Origin: Alteromonas salexigens
Lineage (GTDB): Bacteria; Pseudomonadota; Gammaproteobacteria; Enterobacterales; Alteromonadaceae
NCBI RefSeq assembly: GCF_025628895.1
Contig: NZ_JAOTJC010000006.1
Location: 107,495-171,494 of the forward strand
DNA length: 64,000 nt
Direction of reading: 5' to 3'
Part shown: positions 37,630 to 46,389 of the stretch, piece after piece
Layout of the letters: every line of letters starts with the position of its first letter
Position numbering within the stretch: position 1 is the first letter of the stretch
Position numbers and translations under genes: made by a program
Notes under the pieces: generated by a model
Told to the model about the DNA's origin: nothing
The model's input: only the letters and a program-made list of their open reading frames with translations
The model's database searches: none

Positions 37630-40200
37630 ATGGCAGATTTAACCCCCACAGGCTCTGTCGATCTGACTAACTGCGATCGTGAGCCAATTCACAAACTGGG
37701 TTACATTCAGAGCTTCGGTGGCTTTCTGGCACTGCGCGCAGACTGGACGGTGGCGCAGTGTTCAGCAAACATTTCCGCCTATCTTGGCGTGCCAGCTGAT
37801 GAGGTGGTAGGCGGCGCGCTGAATGAATGGTTCTGCAAGACCACCCGCCATCACCTGAGGTCGGCGGTTCAGTCTGCTATGATCACCCGTCGTAATGAAC
37901 GCTTATTTGGCCAAATGATTGCTGCCACAGGCAAGCAGATCGATGTGTCTGTGCATCACAACGGCGAGTTCGTGATACTGGAATTTGAGCCCAGTCAGGG
38001 CACACAGCATAAGCAGGATAACTTTGTTCGCTCACTGCTTAGCCAGTTCTATGCGGCGCCATCCAGTCAGGCACTGGCAGAAATGGTCACCCAACAATTG
38101 AAACTGGTTACCGGCTACGACCGGGTGATGTTGTACCGGTTTTTGCCGGATGGCGCGGGTGAAGTCATTGCAGAAGCCAAAGACCGGGGTCTGGAAGCCT
38201 TTTTAGGGTTGCGCTATCCCGCTTCCGATATCCCAAAACAAGCCCGTGCGCTGTACCTTAAAAATCTGTTACGGGTGATTGGCAATGTGGACGACACCGT
38301 GGTGCCCATTATCCCCGGCTCAGGCAAGGACGACGACCCCGTTGACTTGTCTTATTCCACCCTGAGGGCGGTGTCGCCTGTTCACCTTGAATATCTGCGC
38401 AACATGGGAGTCTCAGCGGCGTTATCAGTCTCAGTTATCGTGAATGGTAAGCTGTGGGGACTTATCGCCTGCCATCACCATACTCCTAAAATTCCCTCTT
38501 ATTTCCAGCGCACGGAACTGGAACTGTTTGCTGAATTCTTTGCACTCGAAATGGGCGCCCGACTGAATAGCGAACGAGAGGCTGAAGCCAGCCGAACCCG
38601 CGAGTTTCATCGTAGGTTGATGACTACCATGGCGGTAGACGGGGCGTTTATTGACACACTGGAAAAGCACTTTCCCACACTTCAGGAGATTATTCCCTGT
38701 GACGGTATATTGGCACAAATCAATGGTCAGCGCGTCGCCACGGGCCTGAGCATGCAGGATGAGGTGCTGGAAAAGTTAATACGCTACCTGAATAGTCGGG
38801 CAGCGCATGAAGTTACTGGCATTAACGGACTGGCTGACGTGCTTACAGAGTACGATACCCAGGCGCAGAGTGTTGCCGGTGTCATGGCATTGCCAATTTC
38901 CCGTAATCCCAGAGATTACGTGCTGTTTTTCCGCGCGGCGCAAACACAGACAGTAGAATGGGCAGGCAACCCCAATAAGCCGGTCAGCACAGGGCCTAAT
39001 GGCGATCGCTTGCTGCCCCGTTCGAGCTTTGCGCTGTGGAAGCAAACCCACCGGGATCAATGTCATCACTGGAGCGAACAAAATTACCGTGATGCAGAGT
39101 CTTTGCGTGTTATGCTGCTTGAAGTCATGATCCGGCATATGCAGGAGCGCGATTCACTGCTTCTGGAAGCCAGCCGAAAGCATGAATTGTTGATATCAGA
39201 ACTGAATCACCGGGTACGCAATATACTGAATCTGGTTAACGCCATCATCTTGCAAACCGACCAGCACAACCGGTCAGTGGCTGACTTTGTGGAGGTGCTG
39301 ACAGGACGGTTAGTGGCGCTGGCGTCAGCCCATGACCAGTTAACCGCCTCTGAATGGCGAGAGGTTAACTTCCGGCATATTCTGGAAACAGAAATTCAGG
39401 CTTACATAGACCTGGAAAGTCATATCACGCTAAGTGGGCCGGAAATTACCATAAAGCCTGAGGCAGCCACACCAGTGGTGCTGGTGATACACGAGATGTT
39501 TACCAATGCGGCGAAATATGGCGCGCTGGCGGCTTCCCGGGATAAAGGCCAGGTCACACTCAGGTGGTCGTTCGATAAGGATCGGGGGCTATGTATGGAC
39601 TGGCAGGAACTCGGCGGCCCCCCAGTCAAGCCGCCGACCCGGGAAGGCTTTGGTATGACCCTAATACGTTCGGTGATCCCCCATGAGCTTGGCGGTGAGC
39701 TGGATATTACTTTTGACCCACATGGGGTCCACGCCAGTATGCAAATACCTGCCAGGTATGTGCTGGTTAAGGCGGCGCCCGTTACCAGTGAGCCTGGTGA
39801 GGAGTGGCGGGCGAAACCGGACAAGGTTACTCCACCATTGCCGGAGAAAGCGCTGGTGGTGGAAGACAACCTGGTAATTGCTCTGGATATGCAGGCAAAA
39901 CTAAAACGGCTGGGCATTGCCGAGGTAGCAGTGGCCGGTAATCTTAATACGGCGCGCTCGTTGTACAATAAACATCGTCATGGGCTGGTCATATTTGATG
40001 TGCATCTGGGCAATGAAACCACCTTAGGCTTATTGCAGGAAATTGCCGGGAACCAAACCCCGTGCCTGATTGTCAGCGGTTATGGCGACGAATTAAAGTT
40101 ACCGGCTTCATTTGAGGATATTCCGGTATTAAGTAAACCTGTGGCAGAGCCCACGTTGAGGAAACGAATTATGTCGCTGTTTGCGGTCGACAAGGATTAA
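37630..40200 (+). CDS. bphP: Bacteriophytochrome with HWE histidine kinase and receiver
   Basis: An 856-residue red/far-red sensor. A PAS-type domain with the biliverdin-binding Cys15 (TNCDREPIH) is followed by a GAF domain with PASDIP (Asp200) and His252 (PVHLEYL), and a PHY domain whose tongue keeps TVEWAGNP and PRSSF. Then comes an HWE/HisKA_2-type kinase with phospho-acceptor His527 (ELNHRVRN), N-box HEMFTNAAKYGAL and the W658-Q-E660 that names the family. The last 120 residues are a receiver with acceptor Asp790 (IFDVHL). Odd points are LGYIQSFGG in place of the usual PGxIQPHG, and FFRAAQTQ where the tongue usually has a glutamate. It lies three bases before the GGDEF-EAL gene. Confidence 0.94.
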   Translation: MADLTPTGSVDLTNCDREPIHKLGYIQSFGGFLALRADWTVAQCSANISAYLGVPADEVVGGALNEWFCKTTRHHLRSAVQSAMITRRNERLFGQMIAATGKQIDVSVHHNGEFVILEFEPSQGTQHKQDNFVRSLLSQFYAAPSSQALAEMVTQQLKLVTGYDRVMLYRFLPDGAGEVIAEAKDRGLEAFLGLRYPASDIPKQARALYLKNLLRVIGNVDDTVVPIIPGSGKDDDPVDLSYSTLRAVSPVHLEYLRNMGVSAALSVSVIVNGKLWGLIACHHHTPKIPSYFQRTELELFAEFFALEMGARLNSEREAEASRTREFHRRLMTTMAVDGAFIDTLEKHFPTLQEIIPCDGILAQINGQRVATGLSMQDEVLEKLIRYLNSRAAHEVTGINGLADVLTEYDTQAQSVAGVMALPISRNPRDYVLFFRAAQTQTVEWAGNPNKPVSTGPNGDRLLPRSSFALWKQTHRDQCHHWSEQNYRDAESLRVMLLEVMIRHMQERDSLLLEASRKHELLISELNHRVRNILNLVNAIILQTDQHNRSVADFVEVLTGRLVALASAHDQLTASEWREVNFRHILETEIQAYIDLESHITLSGPEITIKPEAATPVVLVIHEMFTNAAKYGALAASRDKGQVTLRWSFDKDRGLCMDWQELGGPPVKPPTREGFGMTLIRSVIPHELGGELDITFDPHGVHASMQIPARYVLVKAAPVTSEPGEEWRAKPDKVTPPLPEKALVVEDNLVIALDMQAKLKRLGIAEVAVAGNLNTARSLYNKHRHGLVIFDVHLGNETTLGLLQEIAGNQTPCLIVSGYGDELKLPASFEDIPVLSKPVAEPTLRKRIMSLFAVDKD

Positions 40201-40203
40201 ACG

Positions 40204-42588
40204 ATGAGCCAGATAACCGGAAAACGTGTACTTGTGGTGGAAGATACCACTATTGCGGCGACCTACCTGGCCAGAGAGCTGACCACGCTGGGTGCGGAAG
40301 TCGTGGGTCTGGCTCGTTCGGAAGAGCAGGCCCTGGAAGCGGTTGAAAAATACCAGCCGGAACTCATCCTGATGGACATTAACTTGTCTGAGGGAGGCAG
40401 TGGTATTCAGGCAGCCCGACAATTAAATCAGCGCTTTGATATCCCGCTGATATTTACGACCTCATATTCTGACGATGCCACAGTCAGTCAGGCAATGGAA
40501 ACCAGCCCTTATGGCTACATCGTCAAACCCTTTGATACTAAAACCATTAAGACTGCATGTGAAACTGCGCTGCACCGGTTCGCCCTTGAGCAACGGGTAG
40601 CCTTGTCGGAAAAACGCTTCAAAATGGCTTCAGAAGCGGCCCAGTTTGGTGTGGTGGAGTTACGTGAGTGCGGGCAGGACTTTGAATTTTCCGGTGCCAG
40701 CAGTTTACAAAACCGGTTTGGCGCCAGTACTTCCTTATCGAAAGAGCGTTTCTTGGCGCTGTTTCCTGCGAAGGAGCGCCAGGACGTTATCGACGCTATT
40801 GAAAGTGGCTCAAGCTTGCGTAAAACCATCAAGGTCACGCAGGACGACAGCGAGCCCATGTGGATTGATGTGGTGTTCAGCGATGTCAGTGTGGCCGATA
40901 ACAAGGTCATGGTGGGCGCGGTCATCGACGTAACTGAGCGTCAGCGCAAGATGCGCCGCTTAAAATTATCCAATGTCATTCTCGATCAATTAGCGGAAGG
41001 GGTGGCAGTACTGGATGCAGAATTTATAGTCCGCGACGCTAACCGTGCCCTATCCCGGCTGTTCGGAAGCTCGGCTGATACACTGACCGGCTCGACACTG
41101 GGTGACTTTGGCCTGACCAGAGAAGATCTCTGTGACGGTCACCAGGAATTACCAGCCGGCCATATCAGCAGGCAAAAGCTCTCACTGGTTAACGCTCAGG
41201 GGCAGGACTTTTCCGCCTTCGTCACCTGCGCCGAGCTGGAAGAGTTGCATGGTGATTTACGCTACGTGGTGACAATTTCAGATATTACAGAGTTGTCACA
41301 GGCAGAAAAGCGCCTGGAAACCCTGGCTTTTACTGACCCGCTGACGGGGGCCGGAAACCGTAATTACCTGAAGCTGGTACTGAGTGAAAGTGTGTATGCA
41401 GGTCACTTGCAAGCGCTTATCTTTATTGACATAGACAGCTTCAAACTGGTGAATGACACCTACGGCCATGATGTGGGCGATGAGGTACTGGCGGCCTGCG
41501 CTGAGCTTATTAAACAGGAAATTCGCCGGGAAGATATTTTCATTCGTCATGGCGGTGATGAATTCGTGGTACTGGTACAAAGCGAACAAGATGTGGATGC
41601 GCTGTGTAATCGTATTCTCACCACATTTACCAAGCCAATTACCATTGATGCCGGCGAGTTAAAGATGAGCGCCAGTATTGGGGTGGCAGAAAGCCGCGAT
41701 GCAGATGAATCGACCGAATTACTGAAGCGCGCAGACATTGCGATGTACGAAGCGAAAAAGCGCGGCAAGAACCAGGCGGTCCGCTATTCCCAGGAGCAAA
41801 ACGACGCCATTGAATACCGGTTATACGTAGAGCAGGGGTTATACAACGCGCTAACCAACAAAGAGTTACATGCTACGTTTCAGCCTATTGTAAATAGCGA
41901 CAGAAAAATTGTGGCGCTGGAAGCCTTGTGCCGGTGGCACAGCCAGGACATTGGCAATATCAATCCGGCCTCCTTTATTCCGGTTGCGGAAGAGACCGGG
42001 CTTATCAATGCGTTAGGCCTGAAAATGTTGCGGGAAGTGTGTATTGCGCACCGTTTATTGCGAGAATCAGGCCATCCTCATATTAAGCTGCATGTAAACG
42101 TATCTATTTTGCAGCTGAATTCGGCGATGATGGTGCAGGAGTTTCTGAATTACCTGGCTGACTTCGGGGTGGTGCCTGAAGACCTGGTGCTGGAAGTGAC
42201 GGAGTCCGTTATGCACGACTTCAATACCCGCAAGGTACTCAAAGAACTATCACAAAAAGGTTTCGGCATAGCCATTGATGATTTCGGGGCGGGCTATGCA
42301 TCCGTATCCGAGTTGTCCGAGCCCTTCACTACAATAGTGAAACTGGATAAGAGTCTGGCGCCCACCAACGATGAAAACAGTAAGCAAAATATTATCGCTG
42401 AGTCGCTGGTGAATTTATGTCACCGACTGGACAAAAAGGTGCTGTTTGAAGGAATAGAAAGTGAAGCGCAGGCTGATTTTGCGACCAGGGCGGGCAGTCA
42501 TTATATGCAAGGCTACCTGTTTGCCCGGCCAATGTCCTTAATGGAGGTGGTCTCGCTGCTCGATAGTGTTGAACAGCAGACCAATTAA
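40204..42588 (+). CDS. Receiver-PAS-PAS-GGDEF-EAL response regulator
   Basis: A 794-residue c-di-GMP enzyme. The receiver (1-120) has acceptor Asp58 (LILMDINL) and the switch lysine (YIVKPF). Two PAS-like segments follow (about 130-255 and 262-375). The cyclase domain has an intact GGDEF at 450-454, and RRED upstream fits the inhibitory RxxD site. The phosphodiesterase domain has EAL (E573), HVNVS, EVTES, IDDFGAGYAS, KLDKS, EGIES and MQGY, so all metal and catalytic positions are present. It begins three bases after the phytochrome gene, so it is very probably its partner output. Whether light favours synthesis or breakdown cannot be read. Confidence 0.94.
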   Translation: MSQITGKRVLVVEDTTIAATYLARELTTLGAEVVGLARSEEQALEAVEKYQPELILMDINLSEGGSGIQAARQLNQRFDIPLIFTTSYSDDATVSQAMETSPYGYIVKPFDTKTIKTACETALHRFALEQRVALSEKRFKMASEAAQFGVVELRECGQDFEFSGASSLQNRFGASTSLSKERFLALFPAKERQDVIDAIESGSSLRKTIKVTQDDSEPMWIDVVFSDVSVADNKVMVGAVIDVTERQRKMRRLKLSNVILDQLAEGVAVLDAEFIVRDANRALSRLFGSSADTLTGSTLGDFGLTREDLCDGHQELPAGHISRQKLSLVNAQGQDFSAFVTCAELEELHGDLRYVVTISDITELSQAEKRLETLAFTDPLTGAGNRNYLKLVLSESVYAGHLQALIFIDIDSFKLVNDTYGHDVGDEVLAACAELIKQEIRREDIFIRHGGDEFVVLVQSEQDVDALCNRILTTFTKPITIDAGELKMSASIGVAESRDADESTELLKRADIAMYEAKKRGKNQAVRYSQEQNDAIEYRLYVEQGLYNALTNKELHATFQPIVNSDRKIVALEALCRWHSQDIGNINPASFIPVAEETGLINALGLKMLREVCIAHRLLRESGHPHIKLHVNVSILQLNSAMMVQEFLNYLADFGVVPEDLVLEVTESVMHDFNTRKVLKELSQKGFGIAIDDFGAGYASVSELSEPFTTIVKLDKSLAPTNDENSKQNIIAESLVNLCHRLDKKVLFEGIESEAQADFATRAGSHYMQGYLFARPMSLMEVVSLLDSVEQQTN

Positions 42589-42621
42589 CACAGCCGGCTT
42601 TTAAACAGGAATTCAGCCTAC

Positions 42622-43062
42622 TCAGCTCAGTTTTTGCTGTAAAAACGCCTGTGTGGATGTGGTGAGGACGGTAATTTCAGGCAGACCAAACTCATCCGGA
42701 CAGGGCAGGCTTTGTAGCTGCGCTTTGGCCTCTTCAGGCTGCGTCGACGCAATCACCAGCATACAAAAAAGTTTGGACACTTCCGCGTACACAATCACGC
42801 CAGAGTTAGCCGTCAACTCCTGTTGGTAGTGTAACGCCAGCGCTTTGCACGATTGGGGTAATGTATAGTGGTGAGCCTTACGGTTTTGTTGCTGAGACTC
42901 CGCCGTCCACGGAAAATTAATGGTGAGCAATGTTTGCGACTCATCCGGCTGGCGCGTTTCAATCAGCCACATAGCAAAGTTACGGTAATTAATGCCGATA
43001 GCATCACGAAAGTGATAGGGCATGCCCGTAGTGTCGGTAACAGTAGGCATGGCAAGCTTCAT
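42622..43062 (-). CDS. Hypothetical protein
   Basis: 146 residues from the ATG at 43062 (a GTG at 43077 is also possible). It is soluble, with no membrane segment or signal. The reading MPYHFRDAIGINYRNFAMW, then YQQELTANSGVIVYAEVSKLF and FCMLVIAS suggests an alpha/beta fold, but I recognise no family. It follows the 289-codon unknown gene after about 20 bases, so the two are probably one transcript, and is convergent with the GGDEF-EAL gene, 33 bases away. Confidence 0.7.
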   Translation of the reverse strand: MKLAMPTVTDTTGMPYHFRDAIGINYRNFAMWLIETRQPDESQTLLTINFPWTAESQQQNRKAHHYTLPQSCKALALHYQQELTANSGVIVYAEVSKLFCMLVIASTQPEEAKAQLQSLPCPDEFGLPEITVLTTSTQAFLQQKLS

Positions 43063-43083
43063 AACGTACTCATCCACGAGGCA

Positions 43084-43935
43084 CTAAACATAATCAGAAT
43101 CCATGTTGTGATTGTTGACGTACATTGATAACGGGAATTTGTCATAAACTTTCTCGTGTCTTGCGCTGGTCTTGTGCACAACAAACAAGTTGTCGTGCTC
43201 TGTGCCATGTTCGGCAATAAACACATTTAAAAATTCCAGCACTGTGGCGTTTGCCTCATCAGCCACGTCTTTAACCAGCTCGAGTGCAACGTGATGTAAT
43301 CGCTCCACGCTTTCATTGAATTGGCCGAATACTTCCATCAGGTTCACCGGTGCTTTTATTTCATCAAATACCAATGCCCGGAACTCTGCGGGGCCGCCGA
43401 TAAAATCTTTTTCCACCATGGCTTTGAGGCCATACTGACGGGACAGGGTGCCATCAGCCTTCTCACTGACCACACTCTCCATGATCAGGGTATGAATACT
43501 AATGCCATACAACGACACGTAATCATACAAACTGTCTACAAAACGGTAGGCAAACGAGCCGTGATACTCTCTGTCGATAGCTTCTGTGAGTTGCTGTTGG
43601 GAGCGTCTGTTCTGAGGAAGACAAGCCTGCACATGTCTTTTCAGCTGACTGGTAAACATGCGGGAACTGAGGATGAAATTGTTTACGCAGGCGTTCAGAT
43701 GAGGCTTGGCCGTTTCCATGGCCTCAATACCAGCCTGTTCCACATACAATTGCCCCAGCCTGGCCATAGCATCAACCGTCATTTCAAAGTTGGCTTTCAC
43801 CAGCCGGTATTTATGCGCTACCGCGAAAGACGATGATAATCGTTTCTTTGCCCGCTTAAGCTCTTTAAATTGTACCTCGGTGAGGGCAACGATATGCTGA
43901 TTGTTGCGCGAGGTAATAAAGTACTCAGATTGCAT
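43084..43935 (-). CDS. Hypothetical helical protein
   Basis: 283 residues from the ATG at 43935. An in-frame GTG at 43953 is possible, and neither start has a strong ribosome binding site. It is charged and predominantly helical (VQFKELKRAKKRLSSSF, then ACVNNFILSSRMFTSQL and LMEVFGQFNESVERLHHVAL). The spacing of helices and the NNFILSSRMF segment recall HEPN-type helical proteins, but I cannot point to a defined RxxxxH active site, so this is only a hint. It has no signal peptide. It is the first of two leftward genes of unknown function. Confidence 0.65.
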   Translation of the reverse strand: MQSEYFITSRNNQHIVALTEVQFKELKRAKKRLSSSFAVAHKYRLVKANFEMTVDAMARLGQLYVEQAGIEAMETAKPHLNACVNNFILSSRMFTSQLKRHVQACLPQNRRSQQQLTEAIDREYHGSFAYRFVDSLYDYVSLYGISIHTLIMESVVSEKADGTLSRQYGLKAMVEKDFIGGPAEFRALVFDEIKAPVNLMEVFGQFNESVERLHHVALELVKDVADEANATVLEFLNVFIAEHGTEHDNLFVVHKTSARHEKVYDKFPLSMYVNNHNMDSDYV

Positions 43936-44146
43936 AGCTAATGCTAACTTCACGTAGGAAAGAAGCAGGTTAGCATGGACTTTGTCCGCGGGAAAATACT
44001 ATTTGATGGCAATCCCCGCCAAGGTGGGTCCACTCAGGCTAACTACCTGTATTCTGTCAACAAAATGAACGCACGGATATGGGAGTTATGGTGCTTCTGC
44101 TGGCAGATGTTATACTTAATATCTGACTTATTTACCGTAAACGCCT

Positions 44147-44554
44147 ATGTTTCCTGCAACTGTTACCGAAAAGCTGGCCGCACCCGTAGTTCAACAAGCC
44201 ACCTCCCTCAATGCTGATGAGCGCCAGACCTTATTTCTGGATTACACGGAAAAAGCCGACGCAGTGTGGTTGCTGAAAGGTGAACAGGGTTTCGTCATGC
44301 TTGCTCAGGATGGCGTAGAACGGTTACCGGTGTGGCCACATTACGACCTGGTTTCAGCGTGGATAAGCGACGAAGCGGAAGCGGTAGAGCCGGTCAGTGT
44401 GTCGTTGCAGCAATTCAGGCAGGACTGGTTGCCCGGGCTGGGCAAAAACGGTATTGAGCTGGTGCTCTTTCCCTGTCGCGAAGATGAAGAAAACAGCGTG
44501 CTGAGCGCAGAGGAATTGCTTGCCAGCTTTGATGACAGTGAGCCGGCTGCCTGA
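44147..44554 (+). CDS. DUF2750-family protein
   Basis: 135 residues. ADAVWLLKGEQGFVMLAQDGVERLPVWPHYDLVSAWI, quoted here as VWLLKGEQGFVML and LPVWPHYDLVSAW, is the pattern of DUF2750, a family of unknown function in proteobacteria. Its stop codon is directly followed by the ATG of the SufE-like gene, so they are translated from one message. A TATACT -10 box lies at 44111-44116 with no good -35. Confidence 0.8.
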   Translation: MFPATVTEKLAAPVVQQATSLNADERQTLFLDYTEKADAVWLLKGEQGFVMLAQDGVERLPVWPHYDLVSAWISDEAEAVEPVSVSLQQFRQDWLPGLGKNGIELVLFPCREDEENSVLSAEELLASFDDSEPAA

Positions 44555-44944
44555 ATGCCTGCAACCTTATTACCGCTGGCGCAGTCGGTGTCAGATGCGT
44601 CCGGCTGGGACAATACCACCCGGGCGATCATGCTGGCAGGGAAGGCGTTACCGGTGTTGCCCGACTCATTACGAATCGACGATAACCTGATCGAGGGCTG
44701 TGACAGCGATGTGTGGATGGCCCCGTTACCTACGCAGCCAGCAACTCTTGCGGCATGGTCGCCCAGTAAGATATTACGCGGAGTGCTGGCGGTAGTGCTC
44801 GAAAAAGCCAATCAGCTTACCCCGTCTGAGCGCGCAGACTATGACTTTGCCGCTTATCTGGCAGCCTGTGATTTATCCCGTCATCTTAGTCAGTCACGTG
44901 GAAACGGGCTAAGGGGAGTGGTGGACCGCATACAACAAGGGTAG
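44555..44944 (+). CDS. SufE/CsdE-family sulfur-acceptor protein
   Basis: 129 residues. SufE proteins accept persulfide sulfur from a cysteine desulfurase through a conserved cysteine. Here GCDSDVWM (residues about 49-56) supplies it, with the usual downstream helix ILRGVLAVVLEKANQL and a short C-terminal helical part (LSQSRGNGLRGVVDRIQ). The protein is a little shorter than E. coli SufE (138) and CsdE (147), and no desulfurase gene is nearby. The partner therefore is encoded elsewhere. Confidence 0.85.
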   Translation: MPATLLPLAQSVSDASGWDNTTRAIMLAGKALPVLPDSLRIDDNLIEGCDSDVWMAPLPTQPATLAAWSPSKILRGVLAVVLEKANQLTPSERADYDFAAYLAACDLSRHLSQSRGNGLRGVVDRIQQG

Positions 44945-45054
44945 AGCACCCACTCATTAGACGGTCTGCCATTTTATGCCTGCAGGTCACCTGCTTCACG
45001 GCCGGACCACTATTAAGCTTCGACGCGCTATACGGTCCGGTAGATTCCCGATAC

Positions 45055-46296
45055 CTAAGGTTCCGGCAGCCGGTTTTTGGCTTCTATCCATTGTGACATA
45101 TAACGGGTACTGCTCAGGGTCTGATGCCAGAGCAGGTGTTGCAAAAAAAGTGTGGCACGATGATTGTCGATATTGCCTGCAAGAGCTTTGACCCGCTGCA
45201 CCATATCTTGGGTGGGAGCCGGATCTGCAAAACGTGTTGCAATACTTAAGCCTCGTTGCTGGGCACGGGTAAACCGGGTGGCGTCCTCATGTAGCTGGTA
45301 GCTCGCATCCGCCATGGCGGTTATATCTGAAGAACAGGCGCCCGGCCATTCACCAGCTTCACAGATCCCCTCTGCGCCAATCTCCGTTGTCACTGACGGT
45401 GTACCCGATGCCATGGCCAATATTAGTTTGCCTTTCAGTCCGGCACCGAACCGCAGTGGCGCTAACAGCACCCGGGCATTGCGTACTACCTCTGCCGCAT
45501 CTTCTGCCCAGCCTGCAACAAAAAAGCCTTCTTTAGGGTTATGCAATTGCGTCGCCTTTTTAGGCGGGTAAGCGCCGTATACCTGCAGTTGAGCCTTGGG
45601 TAAGCGAGCGCGGATTGCCGGCCAGAGATGTTGCTTAAGTTGTAAGACAGCATCCCAGTTCGGTGCATGGCGAAAGTTACCAATACTGACAAAACCGTTG
45701 CGGGCGTTAAAACCGGGCGGGTTGTTGATATCGGGCAACGGCAGGTGCAGTGGCACGTGACAGAGTTGCTGCTGGGGGACCTGGTAATAAGAGGTCAGCA
45801 GCGCCAGTTCCACCGGGGAGATCACCAGCGTAATGTCACTGCGTAAGATGGCCGCAATTTCCCGTTGTGCCAGCGCGGTGTTGCGATCTGCCTGTTCCGG
45901 GGGGCGGCCGGCTTTAACCACCTGATGGCGCGCGTCACGAAGGCTATGCAGGTCCTCGGTATTCAGTATTCTTACTGCTGCAGGGCAGACCTCGCGGACA
46001 CGCCAGGAGAATTGCTCCTCGGTCATGTACCGGTCGAACAACACCGCATCGGGGGCAAGCTGGGCAACGCGGTGGTTAAAACTGCTGCTGTTTAGTGCCA
46101 CCGGCTCGCTGGCTATCCCTAAGGCGGACAAATCTGCTTTGTGCGGGCTGTCTGTAGCAGCCGTAAGAAAGGTTATCTGCCAGCCAGCTAACTGAAACGC
46201 ATTGATAATGGTCAACATGTTTTGCCCCGCCGCTGATGAATCAGGCTCGGGCCACACATAACCAATAATAACCAAATGAGACGCTGATTGGGGCAT
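45055..46296 (-). CDS. Glycosyltransferase family protein
   Basis: 413 residues from the ATG at 46296, which precedes the natural fold start SASHLVIIGYVWPEPDSSAAG. It is a GT-B enzyme: an N-terminal Rossmann domain with an aspartate and histidine region (ILNTEDLHSLRDAR), then the donor-binding domain FVSIGNFRHAPNWDAVL, VYGAYPPKKA, APLRFGAGLKGKLILAMASG. The last motif has the GT4-like Lys-x-x-x-Glu position altered (KLILA). No polysaccharide or lipopolysaccharide cluster surrounds it, so the acceptor is unknown. It is divergent from the PanE-like gene, 93 bases apart. Confidence 0.85.
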   Translation of the reverse strand: MPQSASHLVIIGYVWPEPDSSAAGQNMLTIINAFQLAGWQITFLTAATDSPHKADLSALGIASEPVALNSSSFNHRVAQLAPDAVLFDRYMTEEQFSWRVREVCPAAVRILNTEDLHSLRDARHQVVKAGRPPEQADRNTALAQREIAAILRSDITLVISPVELALLTSYYQVPQQQLCHVPLHLPLPDINNPPGFNARNGFVSIGNFRHAPNWDAVLQLKQHLWPAIRARLPKAQLQVYGAYPPKKATQLHNPKEGFFVAGWAEDAAEVVRNARVLLAPLRFGAGLKGKLILAMASGTPSVTTEIGAEGICEAGEWPGACSSDITAMADASYQLHEDATRFTRAQQRGLSIATRFADPAPTQDMVQRVKALAGNIDNHRATLFLQHLLWHQTLSSTRYMSQWIEAKNRLPEP

Positions 46297-46389
46297 AACA
46301 CTTCGACTCGAATTAAAAGTCGCGTATTGTATCAGAGCACTCAGCGCGAATAACCACAAATCAACGGATAAACGAGCCACAGGATGCAC

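Noticed and set aside
43975..44217. Eighty-codon frame before the DUF2750 gene
   Set aside because: It runs into the DUF2750 gene in another frame and lacks a ribosome site.
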